NCBI RefSeq assembly: GCF_965638725.1
Contig: NC_134958.1
Coordinates: forward strand, 18,355,464-18,419,463
Origin: Aptenodytes patagonicus
Lineage: Eukaryota; Chordata; Aves; Sphenisciformes; Spheniscidae
Reading direction: 5' to 3'
DNA length: 64,000 bases
In this document: piece after piece, positions 36,901-51,273 of the stretch
Position numbering within the stretch: the first letter of the stretch is position 1
How the letters are laid out: the number at the start of each line of letters is the position of its first letter
Position numbers and translations under genes: made by a program
Notes under the pieces: model-generated
What the model was told of the DNA's origin: nothing
The model's database searches: none
The model's input: the letters and a program-made list of their open reading frames with translations, nothing else

Positions 36901-39900
36901 GTAGCGCATACTTCTCTGCAGGACACTGGAAAGTATTTGTATGTGACATGAGTTGTGCATAAACAAATCTTTTGCTAAACTGGAGTTCTTTATGAAACAA
37001 ACTCACAATTGGATTTAATCTGAAAAGAAGGCACCTTTAACCATTTAGAATACAACTGTTGCATTGTGTTATTGTCTGGCTGAACATGGTTATGGCACGT
37101 CCAAGAGCAGAAACCTGGAACTTGTTTATATTGGACATGTGGTTTCTAGTTCTGTTTTGTAAGTTAAGCATGTTCCAACTTCCACCCTGCCCCCTTCCAA
37201 TCTTGGATCAGCTGTTTGGAAGTCAGTGCTGACAGAGCCAAAAAAATACTCTGCTGTTCAAATGTAGGACAACCTTTGAAGGGTCCTTTCTGTAAAATTT
37301 CTATAGGAATACTTTTTTTCCTTTGTTACCCACTTGGCTTTTATTAGGTAGATTCGCATCGGCAGTGAGATCGCTATCTTGCTGTGTTCAGTTTAACAAT
37401 AGCTAGACAATGTGGGTTATTTAAGTGCAGGCACTGAAGTCAGACACACATATCCTGTATTTTTCAGGTCTTGCAGCTTCAGCAGATCTTACAGGGCCTC
37501 CACTTAATATAAAAGAAAAGTTTTTAAAAGTTTAGAGTGCCACCGTTGTAGTTACTGGTAGAAAAACGACCTCAGAAGCTCTTTTGCAGCCCTAACATAA
37601 AAAGCATTTACTAACCAGGAACTTGGCACAAGTCAAATGGTATTAAAGTGAGCATATCCTGAAATGACCTCTAGTGCAAGGAAAAGATTTTCTGTAATCA
37701 GTTACAGCACTTTCGTAGTGCTCTCAGGAGTTATAGGCAAAACATTTGTGTCTGGGTATCTGTTGACATTGCAGTCAATGGATCAATAAGCTATCTTAGA
37801 TTTATTGCACACTATATTTCTGCCAGACTGCTCTCTATTATTCGTTCATAAGTTATATGAGCTTTTGGAATAGAGGCACCTGAAAAATTCACATGAGAGA
37901 GCATTGTGTTGCTGCTACACGTTTTGCAGCTTTCTGTCTGCTTTGGTGCTGCAGCCAGCTAGAATATCCCTGAACATCAAATACACAAACAGAACAGGTA
38001 TGCTGGTTACGTAGCCTTTACTGCCTTCAACTCTAGCTTTTAAAACTGGTCAAGGAGAGAGGCAGAAATGCTAACCACTTAGTTCCAGAGTAAGACCAGC
38101 TGAGGTACAGCAGCCAAAAAGGATGAACTGAGCTTTTTAAACAAAACAGCTGCCAGTATTCCACTAGAGGAACTTACAATGGGGCCAGCTGAGAAGGGTC
38201 AGAACATGACAGCCTAGTCCATCTTCAGATGTTTCCTGAAAAATTTTGCTGAAATGGTGAGCTGTTTGTTAATAGATCAGAGAAATATTTGTTTTGCAAT
38301 TTGGGGGTAAATGAATGAAATTACATTGGTACAAATCTACATACTAGACTGGGGCTTTATAGATTCTTGCAAAGCCTCACAGTGCATATAGGGCTTTCCT
38401 ACGTTCTTAATCTGGTAGTTTAGGATCCTGCTATAACAAATATGAACAGGGATGCTGCTAAAATCTCACTGAACCACAGACTAATTCTTGTTATATATTG
38501 TAGGGGCTTACTGAATTGAAATTTGCATTTCTTTTAAATGCCAGCAGAAGGACTGCAGAATAGCATTAATACATGATTGCCTTGGCAGTTTTTGATTGTT
38601 CTGGCGATTGATATATTTTCCAAGACCAACATGAATTGGATGTAGTTTTCTTATGCATGCATGCATGTGAAACTCTAATAGAGCACTGAAAGCCCCTCTA
38701 AGTCAATGGAAATTTCCATTTGGTGTATATATGTCCATACACGCAGTGCCAATAGAATGTTGGCAGATGGCTAGTCTTATTGTATAATAAATCCAGGGTG
38801 TATTTGCAAAGTATGTTTTTTAAATTCTCAGAACATGGACAAAACAAAACGGAATTTCTTAGATACCCCAAAGGATTACATGTCTGCCAGGATTCTCATT
38901 GATACATTTTTTTCCCCTTTGTGCAGAGATGTACAGTATTTGTACCTTCCATTTCCCCCAGCTTTCATCATTCTTGGAAACAACTGAATTCTTCTCACTA
39001 ACATTTTAGAAATAGTCTTTCTCAGATTGGCAACATGTGCACCAAATTCTAGCTTAACTAGAAACGTATGAACAAAATTATGAGCAACCAGAAAAGCAAA
39101 TGCTTTGCAATTTGTAGATGCCCTACATAGTATTATTAGTGTAAATACACCTATAAGAAATGGATTAAAAAGCTCATTTTTTCAACAAATGGCTGAAAAT
39201 GTGTAGAATTTGGTCATGGGACAAAGTAGTTCTATACCATGGGTTTAATAGATGCTATGGTGTGGATTTAATCGAATCAGTTTTACTTCAAGCTATATGA
39301 TATGAGAGGTAAGACTATCTCTAGCTAATCACCTACACTTTGTCTTAAAAAAACCCAAACTGTCACTGTCCCTAATAAGGAAACTTTTTTTTTTTTTAAA
39401 CACAGAAGTTTGTGTTTCATTTGGAAAGAAACCACTTCCTCTCCCCGCCACCTGCACATATAGTAAGCATTGCATTGGTAATATACATAAAAATGTTTTT
39501 GCTCACAGTTAAAGATCACTTATGGTGAACCCTAACTGATTCTGTCCCTCCTTCATGAGCTGGTGAAGCTTTGAAGGGGGATTAGGGCTGTTGCAGCTAG
39601 GTAGATTAATTTCAGCATAGCTTAAATAGTGGGACATGCTGCCTGGAGGGAGGATTCTTCCTCTCCCCTATCTCCAGCTCTTACCTGGTCTGCAGAATAG
39701 CTGATACTGTTGAAAAGATAAGTTTTCAAATGGCAGACAGGTATGATAGCTGCCAGAGTTTGCAGAGGGCCTGAAACAGTAACTTTAAGAGGAGAAGTGT
39801 CTCAATTCATAACAGTGAGTTTTAGCAGATGCTACTGAAGGTATTTTAGAGGTTTGGCATCTATCTATGGTATTCAGACCCATTACTTTCCAGTCAACTT

Positions 39901-40778
39901 CATCTATAGTGTAGATCCCACATAATCTGCAAACTCTTAAGTCCAGAGAACAACTGAAGAGAATTGTGATATTTACACCATAAAAATCTGTTTAAAACTG
40001 TTAAAGTAAAAGGAAACGGTACACGTGTATTGCAGCTCCTCTGTAATCTCGATATGATGACTTATGAAAGACCTGTAGAAGCACAGATAGACTAGTGGGA
40101 GTGTAGCTGAATGTTGTGGGAACACAATGCTACTCACGATTCATTCTACTACGGTTATATTCCACAGCTTTCTTAACATCTCATCTGCAAATAAGTTCAG
40201 ATACCACACAAGATCGAGGTAATGATCCGTGCTGAAAGACTCTTCCACCATTTTTCTACATTTTCCTTCCAGCTTGAGTGAATTTTGTTGTGTTGGCATC
40301 TCCTTTCAGTCTGTGGGACAGTATCATTAATGGCAGCATCTCATTGACCAAATCAGACATGATTTAAGCCAGCATCTGTTGGAGCTTGGAGTTTAAATGT
40401 AGAAGTCTAACTTCTGGGGAGCTATTTCAATTAACAAATCTCATTCGTATCTTTCAGAGGAGAGATGGTCAGGCAGGTTACAATGTCATCTTTGCTGTGC
40501 TCACTGAAGTAAGCAAATGTTGTACAACAGCTGGCACAAATGCTTTACCATGAACCTTGTCCCAGACTTCTACAACTGGGAAACGTACAGATGAAATGTG
40601 TTTAGGAACATAATTGTCAAATACCTTATACTGTCTAAGGTGATAATTTATGAAGCTCTCATTATATAATGCAGAGACAAAGCTGTAATGAGAAACAGCT
40701 TTTAAACACTGCTTGACAAAGTACAGATGTTCAGCATCAGCATCTTGCAAGCAAAGTTTCAGGCAGTCCCCGAAGGGG

Positions 40779-40812
40779 TGTTCTTTTTTAAAAAAAAAAT
40801 CAAAAAAGAACA
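40779..40812. repeat. 11-bp inverted repeat, A/T-rich
   Basis: tgttctttttt (40779-40789) and aaaaaagaaca (40802-40812) are exact complements around a 12-base A/T-rich centre. It is probably low-complexity drift within the intron. Confidence 0.75.
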
Positions 40813-43028
40813 GAACATTTTGTCATTCTCTTTCTTACCCTAGCTTCAGTATATGGAATTGACCGATGTTTCTGGTAAGCAGTGTGGACTAAGCAAACAT
40901 ATCTTTTCTCTCCAAGTGTAAACTCTCACCTGACTCATCCCACAAGATCCTAGATGGTGAAGAGCTATTCATTTTTAGAGACTTTTTTGCTAACATTGCT
41001 TACCGGTGAAAAGCCATGTAGAACTCACCTGTTTCCTCTGCATTTCTGCATGTGATTTTTTTGAGCAGTGTTGCCTCTGGAGAAAACAGTGTCACTGACC
41101 TTATCAAACCAAAATCATCTCTGTAATGATACACTATTTTAAACCTACATCTTTGACTTGATACTTCCTTTTCTCTTCCCTGTCATTTAAAATGAGATTG
41201 TTTAATAGGCTGCTGTTAATTCCCTGAAGAATCAGACCACCTTTGGGTATTTTAATACCTAATTTAAAAAAAAATATATGAACAGTCCTAAGTTCCTAAG
41301 TCAAGCTTGTGTTTGACTCTTCTGATCATAAAACACAGTTGCAGTTCCTTACCATCTGTATAAAACTCCACTGACACAACAGTAGTCAGTGAATAATCAA
41401 CTCATCCTTCCAGCTTCTGCGTTACTTTCTGTGTGGACATTCCTTGTGTCCAGTTCCTTCTCCCATACGTTAAGACATGGGAACAGGCCCTAGCTGCCTC
41501 ACCCAGAGTGGTGAATTTATTCTTTTAACAGCATTTACAGCCTTGAGTAATAGAACAAAGGGGTTACACTGAAAAAGTGATTTACAAACGTGCATCTATG
41601 AGCATGCAGAGAGCATTGTGTATACAACTTTACAGTGCTGAGGTTATGTATCTTCTGCAAAAAATGGTAAACACATACCTGTTTGTGTGCAGTGTAATAA
41701 TGTGTGATTTTTCCTAAGACTAAGATTTTCTCTTATTTGTCCATATGCACAAAGAGTAACAATCCTAAACTTGAGCTGTAAAAACTTTTCTATTCAAAAG
41801 AAAGTAGAAACAAGTTTCAAAGAATTGGCTGAAATTCAGGGTCAAAGTACTTTGTGTATCACGTCTTTTGTAGGAATAATAAACTGTCCCGTTTGGCACT
41901 GTCAAGCTGCAACAGCAATAGCCGGATCATCTCAATCCCCCAAAGCTAAGTCAGAATACAACACAACTCATGAAGTTGCAATTCCTGTTTTCTTTGGTTT
42001 TCTTTACAGTCAGTCTGTTGTAACAGAACGTCCTGATTACTCAAGTTTATCAACCTTGCAGCTCTGCATGCTGCAATTCCTGAATCCCAGCCCGAGACCC
42101 CTCATGGCTGCCAGAATTGTGCTCAGCAGGAGCCAGGAGTATGGACAGGAAGTCAGGTTCAAATCATTTTGTAGTTCTCGGAATTAGGACTAGATTGACC
42201 GAGAGTCCAAATGGAAATACGAACAGCTGGGAACTTCTGTGATCTTTTTCAAAGTAAAAACTATGTCCTCTGCATAGGGTTTTGGAGCTAGGCTGCAGAC
42301 TTACCTGGCAGGGATATCTTTCAGAATTTCACAGTAATAGTTTAAAATAATGTGCATTTCCTATTATATTTCACAGAACTTTTCCATCACAGGAAGCTTC
42401 TCCTGAAAAATCTTTGGCCACAGTAAATCCTGTATTTTGCAGAGTATTTCATTAGCCCCTCTGCTTTGCGCATGCAAAGTGTAGTTGAACTAATTTCCTG
42501 CATACGCAAGGAACAAGTGCACCATCTCAAAAAGCCGGAAAGGCCAGCGAGTTTCCTCTCCTCACCCAAAAGAGCAGGCCTATTAGAGAGTAGACCTACT
42601 CACTTCTTAAACAAAGAAGTGTAGCAGAGCGTGAATAAATGTGCCTGAGGTACTAGTAATTTATGTTTTGGCAAGTAATAGGGATCTTTCTACTACATAC
42701 TGTCTACCTTTACAGCAACTGCATTTTTACATGATAAGTATGACCTGTAGTATTCAGAATCTCTGCTAAGGAATCACTCACACAGTAATATAGTTTACAT
42801 GTCAAGAGGTTTTTAAAGTGCTTATAGAGAAAATGGTGGCTGCTAGGCAGTCCTTCTAGCATGATTCATATGTATAAACCACATTCTGTAGCGAGACATA
42901 ACTGGCTTTAACACTAGACTGTTCTGTAAAGGCAAGCAATGAAGACATGGGTGCGGCATGCAAGGGAAAACAGAGTTATAGTCAATAAAGAGGCCATACT
43001 TGTATATATGTATAATTTGGTAAATTTC

Positions 43029-43623
43029 TGTGCTGGTTTTGGCTGGGATAGAGTTAATTTTCTTCACAGTAGCTAGTATGGGGCTATGTTTTGGATTTAT
43101 GCTGAACACAGTGTTGATAACACAGGGATGTTTTAGGTACTGCTGAGCAGTGCTGACACAGAGTCAAGGCCTCTTCTGCTTCTCACCCCACCCCACCAGT
43201 GAGCAGGCTGGGGGGCACAAGAAGCTGGGAGGGGACACAGCCAGGACTGCTGACCCCAACTGACCAAAGGGAGATTCCACATCATATGACATCATGCTCA
43301 GCATATAAAGCTGGGGGAAGAAGAAGGAAGGGGGGGACGTTCGGAGTGATGGTGTTTGTCTTCCCCAGTAACTGGTACACATGATGGAGCCCTGCTTTCC
43401 TGGAGATGGCTGAACACCTGCCTGCCGAGGGGAAGTGGTGAATGAATTCCTTGTTTTGCTTTGCTTGCGTGCGTGCCTTTTGCTTTACCTATTAAATAGT
43501 CTTTATCTCAACCCACAAGTTTTCTCACTTTTACCCTTCTGATTCTCTCCCCTTTCCCACCGGGGAGGGAGGGAGTGAGCGGATGTGTGGGGCTTAGTTG
43601 CTGGCTAGGGTTAAACCACGACA
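43029..43623 (+). mobile_element. Solo LTR, avian ERV (ERVL-like), 5-bp TSD
   Basis: A 595-bp element beginning TGTGCTGGTTTTGGC and ending TTAAACCACGACA, bracketed by a perfect 5-bp direct duplication atttc (43024-43028 and 43624-43628). It carries a TATA box (TATAAA, 43304-43309), a degraded CRE (TGACATCA, 43287-43294) and a polyadenylation motif (ATTAAA, 43491-43496), in promoter-to-R order. There is no gag, pol or env beside it, so it formed by recombination between two LTRs of a provirus. A 5-bp duplication fits the ERVL/class III group. It is in sense orientation within KLF13 intron 1. Confidence 0.9.
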
Positions 43624-43646
43624 ATTTCAAAATAGTAAAGATGTTC

Positions 43647-43690
43647 CTTTCAATACTACTTTGAAAAAGGAAAGTATTGAAAGTAGTATT
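43647..43690. repeat. Two overlapping 11-bp inverted repeats
   Basis: ctttcaatact (43647-43657) pairs with agtattgaaag (43673-43683), and aatactacttt (43652-43662) pairs with aaagtagtatt (43680-43690). The arms overlap, so only one stem can form at a time. The block begins 18 bp after the LTR's duplicated target site. Confidence 0.8.
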
Positions 43691-46600
43691 TCCTTTTGGG
43701 AAAAGGAATCCAGTTGATTTCTGTATGTGAGTATATGATGAGATAGTAGCTTCAAAAGTAGAGAGGTGTTTTCAAAGTTATATATACCAAGATTCCCTTG
43801 ACAATGCTGTCTTTGAAATATGTCCACGTTCTACTTAAGAACTTAGCTTTTCAGTTATGTTTCACATCCAGAGTCATACTCAGATAATTGGCTCCCGACT
43901 CGTACTCCTCCACAACCACATACTTGATTCATTCATTCATTTCCAGCACTCACCATGGCCTCTGTCCTATGCCATGACCCCACACATCAGACACAGCTGG
44001 TGAGGCTAGTCTCCCTAGTGACCCTGCAACCAGCTGTCCTGCAAAATGATCGTAAAACATGGAGAGATTGTGGGAGCTGAGCTGCACCTAGGGTGTGTTA
44101 TACTGTGGGTGTTAATGCTCAGAGAAATGGTGCTCTAGCAGCGATGCTCCTCTATTGCAGTCTAATAAAACAGCCTCTCTTTTGTCACATGATGTACCCC
44201 CCTCCATGTGACTTGTTGATGCCTGAAGTCTTGCAGGCTTAGTTAGAAGTTGCTTGACAAGTCTATCTAAGGAGGAGTGCTAAGGGAATCTCATTGCAAC
44301 TTCTCATTAATAACCATTTATTTCTATTTTGTATAGAATATGGCCAAGGTGGTAACACATGCTTTCAGAAACAGCTTGAGACATTGGATAGGAGCCTGAT
44401 TTTTCAGAGAACTGAGCGTACATCCCTACAGGTTCACTCCAGTGATTAAAACATTAAGACAGCCAAAATTAAAAGACAACCTTCTCTTACTTATTTTGAA
44501 AACCTTCTCATTTATTTTCTGCTTATATTTGAGAATGAGGCCTAGATGTGTGTGTGCTTACACACATTTGTAGTTTTAAAGAATTAACACATAGAAAAGA
44601 CTGAAAAACAAGCTGAAACTAGAAAGGAGAAGGTAATGTGCTCTTTTTTCTTTTCATACACCTGTGGTTGAAGGAGGCTGCTAGATGGGGAGATGCAAAA
44701 TAAACAGGGAAGATATTGTCAGGATAGATCATATAAATGAGACTTGCAAGACTTGAATGTTGAACTGCAAATACTGTCTTTTCTAAAAAGTTGACCTGCT
44801 TTAAAAGTGGCCACATTAGAATACGAGTACAACTGTTATCATAGAATCTGATTCCTTTATTAAAAACAAAAACCTGAATCCTGGTTTAAACAGGAAGTGT
44901 GGCTTTACAATCTGGGCAGAAGATTTTCTGAAGTGTATGCAACGGATTTATGCATGCCTTGAATGGTAGATGCCTGGTGTCAAGCAACGGACTTACTGTT
45001 TGATTATCAGCCCATAAAACTACTTTCCAGACCTGCCTGTTCCCTGAAGCTGGATGCTCCATATGGTCATTGGCTGATGCTGCTCATAAACTACTTCAGC
45101 ACCACCTTGCTCTCTGGCACAACAATCCATCCAGAATGAGAATAAAAATAAAAGGAAATTCCCACTCCCTCTCTCCTCCATACAGTGGCAATAAACTCTC
45201 AGTATCAGATTTTTCACTCAGCTTTACAGCTTTAGCTGTACTTAGAAATGCTGAAGTCCCATGTTTCATGCATGCTGTGTTACTGTGAGGTCGTTGATTA
45301 AACAGTTCAAAAGTTCACAAAGAGACATTCCACAGTTACAGCCAAAGGCAACTTATACTAACTTCTGTTTGCCTAGCTTCTAGCAAAATGAAATCTCATC
45401 CTGTCCCCAAATCCTGGAAGATGCTGTGCGCATAAAATGTCATATCTTACCTGCAATGTCTATTCATGCCAAAGTATGTGGACTTCAGTTGGAGGCAGAT
45501 GACATTCAACATCTTCCAGAATTCAGATAAATAAAGTACAGGTTTCAGTTTAGATGAATAATCCTTTAGTCTGTTATTTTGCATAGCAGGACAACCTTTC
45601 ATTAATTTGATAAGCTTTGCTTTTACAAGCACTTTTCTGTTTTTAGTAGAATAGAATAATAAAAAAACCATTGATATGTCAACAGAGAAAAGACTGATTC
45701 ATGGGGTCATATGATTCCTTTTTTGCAGTTATTCACGCAAGTGCTGGGTAAAGCTCATGGAGCCAAAGTTTCACAATTTCAGCATGAATTCCCCCACAAT
45801 TTACACCGGATGAATATAATTTGTCATTACATATTTAATTGCTCTCCCACTTAAAACATTTCAATTGTCATACCAGAGATCAGGAACATTACCATGCAAA
45901 TTTTTTATGAAAGTCACCACAAAAATTATTTGTGAGGTAGGCTTTCATTGAAAGCAGTATAAAACACTACAGAGGTCGTTTCTGTGTTCATTGTACAGAC
46001 AGGGATGGTTTGTGATGTTTCAGTTTGATTTCAAACATTCTTGCAATACAAGTATCTTCAGGTTCAACTTTTTAGGTTTGATCTAACTTTTAAGTTCCTA
46101 CCTCCCACAGTGATCAGAGCTCAAATAAGTTAAAACTTAAGACCGTCTAAGTAAGCTAACTAGGATTTTCCAACGAGAACTAGATAACAGCATTTTCAGG
46201 TAGGGAGAGGGAAGACCCTTGGGTCAACTATTGGGTTGTTAGAAGAGCAAGGAACAACCTGCGTCCCACACTGAAGGCTGAGGAAAGATAGGTCATCACA
46301 TTGATCAAAAAAGGAGCAGTTACCTGTGGAGATACATTTGCAAGAGAATCTCCAAAGAAGCAGTTACGACATTTAGAAGTCACTACGTTGCATTTTTGGT
46401 TCCTGCCATTTGACCCCTGAGTACCTACTGGTTAATTCTGCTACGCGTGTAATTTCTCTGTGTAAAGACCACACTGTTGAGAATGAATGGCTTGACAGTT
46501 AGCTTCTCAGCTCCGTTGGGACGTAATCCTAGGTTTCAAGAAGAGGTAGCACAGATTGGAAGAAAAGGGGGAAGTGTCTTACAGTGAGCATGTAATCTTT

Positions 46601-49600
46601 TTTTCCACTGTTAAGAGTGGGCTGGAGAAAGACAGGATGCCAAGGAGTGTAATACTCTTTAGTGCTCCCATGGAGCTGCTAACAGTCAGATGTCTGATCT
46701 GGAGCTGTTTTGAGTTTGCAGAGTGGGCTGGGTAACAGAGTGAGCAATTCTGAGGTAGCACAGGAAAGATCCAGACAGCAGTTTGTAATGGAAACCTCGT
46801 GTTTCTGTTGGTACCTTAACTACACATTCCCTGTAGACGCATTTGGTTCAGTTGTGTCAGCTATGGGTAAGATTCTTTCCCTCCTGGAGGAGAGAGAATC
46901 AAGTCGGGGGAGTTTTCTTTCTTGGCTTCAGTTGCTGTCTGCATAACATTTTCATTAATCACCTTATTTGCTCTAACAGAGGGTGAGTGGTGCAGCCAAA
47001 ATCATCAGCTTGTAGCAGAGAACAAATCAGCATGCTAGAATGCTAGAACAGAAGTAACACAAGACTGCAAATAACTAAACAAGATCGCAGTCCAGCATGT
47101 ATGTCCTTCAAGGTCCATATTATTACTTTCCTTTTCAAGTTTTAACTGGACTCATTTGATAAAACCACTGTGTTTATTATTACATACATTTGGAGAGCCC
47201 TCCCGTAGTCCCTTGTCACTTTAAAAGGTTTGAATTGGCTCATCAACATGACAGAAAAAGAAGACCAAAATCCCACATACCTTCATTGATGTTAGTCTCT
47301 GTTATGTTTTAAGAGGCCAGACTTCTCTGACCTATGCTGAAGACACAAACTTTGTATGTAAGGAATGAAGAAAGCCCCTTAAACAACAAGTTTTTGGCTC
47401 AAGGCAAGAATTCTAGGCTGAAATTCCTTTGCTGGGGTGATGCAATAGGTCAGATTTGCTGATTAGCACTTATATTTTTTGGTTTTGCAACCCCAGTATT
47501 CTTTTGAAGTATATTTATTAAAAAGTATAATTGACCAATGGAAAAGAAAAAAAATCCCCCATCTTTTAGTTTTGTCATTCATTAATACCCAGATGTGTTT
47601 AGAGGCTCTGTTTACGGTGTTTCTTTCATTTATTTTCTATTCACAATAAAGGTTTTAATAATCATCCTTACATTCATAGATCTGAGTAGAACAAATTAGA
47701 GAAATACAGTATGTAAAGGACTACTGTACTAAGCCCCAGAGTCCCCCTCTTTGCAAAGAGTCTGATACTTCAGTGTGGTTTGGAAATGACACATAGCTAA
47801 GACACATCTTCCTCTCCCCAGAATTCATCACTTCATCATTTCAGCATAACACAATTTAATTATCTTGCATTTAAGTGCAAAGTCAAAGGGTTGCTATTGA
47901 TCTCCATTCTTGGAACAAGCCACAGGAGAGACAAAATCAAGTGGAAGTTGCTGCTTTTTTAAGTTAGTGGCATTTCAGCTGTTTTACTGAGCACTAGTCT
48001 AGGATTTAATGCCCCAGAGATAAGGAGACCCAGTAAGAGTTTTAGGCTTACTGAACAGAAATTACATACAGCAATTACACGTGCTTAACTTTGACAGAAA
48101 ACCCAACATTTAGTTTGCATTATTTTAGGACATAAGCTCTTAGACACTGAGGCTGTTGCCTTTCATTTTTCAAGAGTTAGGCCTGTCATTGGTACTCAGT
48201 AAAAGAGCATTGTTTACTCATAGATTCCAGCAGCAGAGGGGAAAAAATGCTGCTTTTATAATAGGATGTGGTAAAAGTCCATGTAAACAAAGGCATCGCA
48301 CTTAATGGAAGCACGATCGATAGAAGTTATTCCTGTGGGGCAGACAGGGTCCATTCTAGTCTGCACACTCACCTAGACATGGAAGTTGTCCCTGCTAGGT
48401 AGGATAAGTTTCTGACCTCATGGGTATCCTAATGGCTCAGATGTTCCTCTTTTCTTAGATGGGAGGTCTCCATTTTGGTTGCGCGTTGGAACTTTTGGGA
48501 AAGAGTGAAATGGTGAATGTTAAGCTTTAGAGTTAAGACAGAGTCAACAAAAGAGCAGCATTAGATAACAATGATAAATCCATATAGAACGGTAAGGAGA
48601 TTTATACCTTATCTTTGAAATTGCATGCATTGTAAACACCATCTCATATAATCGCGTAACGTTACAATTCTTCTAGCTGATGGATTCCTACCTTTGTAAG
48701 AGGTAGCTGAAGTCTTGATTAGTCACAATTTTACAGACTAAGATGTGTTGCTGTACTGATAGTGCATTTAAAGTGTACATGCTGTCAGTGCAGTCACATA
48801 GCAAGACTACAGCAAATACGACAGAAAAGAGTCAAGAGAAGTAGTATGTATGTAGATTTTGACAAGGCCATCTAGAAGATATAGCAGTAATGCAGTTGGT
48901 ACCACAAAGTTGTGCATTGTTTTTTCTAGCTATCAAAAGAAAACTTTACCTGTCTTCTGAGACGTGGGGAACATCTCTCATGCTCATTATACTTCCGTGA
49001 GGAGAAAACATACATATGCATCTCTTTCTTACCTGACATGGCAAACCTGAATACCCAAGGTATTAATGAGCAAATTTACATCCGAAAAGAATTGCTCTGA
49101 CTGCATTTGTATATGATCAGTAACTCCCCCAGAAACACTTTACTAAGAACATCACAAAAAGTGAAGAGGAAAATACCACACCCAATGTCCAGCTTAGTGA
49201 GGCATCCTGGCCTTCAAGTGTACAACATACAGCACTATATAGGGTCAGGAAATGGAAGAGATGGAAGCTAGTTTTGTTCACTGACCTAGGCTAGGGAGAA
49301 TTCCTCCTTCCTTTCATCTCTCCAGGAAGAGCTGTGAAGCCAAGTGGCATTTACAGCAGCTAATCAATGCATACTTAAAGACACGGTATAAATGGTACAA
49401 GTGATACTGAGTTCCTAGTTTAAACTTACAGTATTTGCTCCAGGAGAGTTTTCATTGAGACTGCTATGATTTATAGTTCTAGAAGTGGCCGAGGGCACAC
49501 TTTGCAACCACATGGGCTGACTTTACTGTAGGGCCACAGAATGTCACCTGCAAGCCCTTTCCTATTGTCTCTTTCGCTCTTCTCTGTCACTCTCCTGTTC

Positions 49601-50813
49601 CTTTCGACTATGCCACATTTCAGACTAGTGAGAAAAAAGATGATTGGAATGGTGACATTTGTCTGACATCATACTTTACCACCATCTATTTCCTTCCTCG
49701 TTTGCAACTAACCTTATCTACAACCTCAAACACAACACAGTTCTGCCTAAAGAAAGCAAGACATTAATAACTATTTTTTAGATGAGGGCATTCTCTACAA
49801 GCTTAGGCACAAAGCAAATGAAGATGTGTGTGGATTATACAATCATTAGCTGCTTGGAGAGGCAAGAATATAACCTCATTATATGTGAAAGAAACAGTTT
49901 GGAGTTTTAGGCAAGGAAGACTGGCATGGAGCAGAGGTAACCCCATCATGCAGAGTGCTGTGGTGGATGTGCTGAATAGTTCACGTAATATGTATTTTTC
50001 AAATAGGTAAACAATGCTGATATACAACCTTGCTGTTTGACAGATGATTAGCATATTCAAAGGCATCACCTGTGTCTTACTGTTAGAAATAACTTACAAA
50101 GAAGAGAAAGGAGAGAATCGGGTATGATGCATTAAGTATTTTCATGGAATCTCAGGAGTATACATATAAAGATATTATTGAGCTGTTTTTCTAAATTTCA
50201 GTGCTTTAGATACCAACAAGTATATTATTTCTTTACCTTCTTGTCATGGCTACTAGCATTCTTATGATGGGAAGCTGGGGAGGACAGCAAAGACAAGGAT
50301 GCCCTCACCTCCCTTCACTAAATGAACTCCCTTTATTTTGCTAGTAGTTATAGATAGCCTGTGACCCTTGGTTAGAAGAGCGATGAAGAATCTCTAAGCC
50401 ATAGGAGTGTTTTACAAATTACACATATCTGTTCCCTCACTTTCTCAGCCTTTAGTTTCAGAGTTGTCTTTCTGCTGGCTTTTCTATTCCACTGGATTCT
50501 ACTGATGCATCAAATTGAGTCGTCAGATGCACACCTTCTTACCTAAGTGGTGAGCATATCACTAGGTTAATTAGTTATTCAGAAAGTTATAAAAGCGCCT
50601 TTGGTTCAATGCTTTATTCAGCTAATTCAGCCTCTTTGCTAAAGTAGCTTTAAATACTTCTATTACTTCTAATAGAGAGGATGTATTTCAAAGATGTGTG
50701 TCTATATATCTAGACCCCATCATAAAAGGAAGGAATCTTGAAGGCTGAACTCACCTTAGCCATTTTGTATCTGATTGATTGTGTTTGAAGAGGAAAACTC
50801 TTTTAACATATTT

Positions 50814-50835
50814 AACACACACAAATGTGTGTGTT
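50814..50835. repeat. AC/GT inverted repeat
   Basis: A 10-bp AC-rich arm (aacacacaca) faces its exact complement across two A bases. It is microsatellite-derived and intronic. Confidence 0.75.
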
Positions 50836-51240
50836 TACACAGTCCCAGTTTTGATGTAGTCTGTATAATTGACTTCAGAGCTTCACAAGCCCCTGGCCTA
50901 GCGCAACTATTTGTTGCGGTTTCAAAAGAGGAAGGAACATAGAAGACAGGGAGGGGTTCTGTAAGGAAGGGAGAAGAGATAAAGTGTGAACTCTTCAGAA
51001 ACCAGGAAGTGACAAACTGCAGAGAAGAAAGCCTAATATTAGCAATGACAAGTGTTATGTATCTTAGTACAAGGGTGCAGTAAAACAGGTAGCAACAGAC
51101 TCTCAGTGCTCAGGTCTACATTTCAAACTGTGGAATTCCTGAAGGGTTTTTTATGACTTTTTTATGGTATTCAATCGATGGGAAAGAATTTAATTTCTCG
51201 ATTGCCCAGCAGGATTACCTAATTTTTGGAGTACTCCCTA

Positions 51241-51242
<2 letters not shown>

Positions 51243-51270
<28 letters not shown>
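51243..51270. repeat. (AG)14 microsatellite
   Basis: Fourteen uninterrupted AG units in KLF13 intron 1. It is likely length-polymorphic. Such tracts can bind GAGA-type factors, but nothing else marks this as regulatory. Confidence 0.95.

Positions 51271-51273
<3 letters not shown>

Noticed and set aside
41771..42187. 138-codon open frame in KLF13 intron 1
   Set aside because: No motif, no paired splice sites and no codon-use signal.
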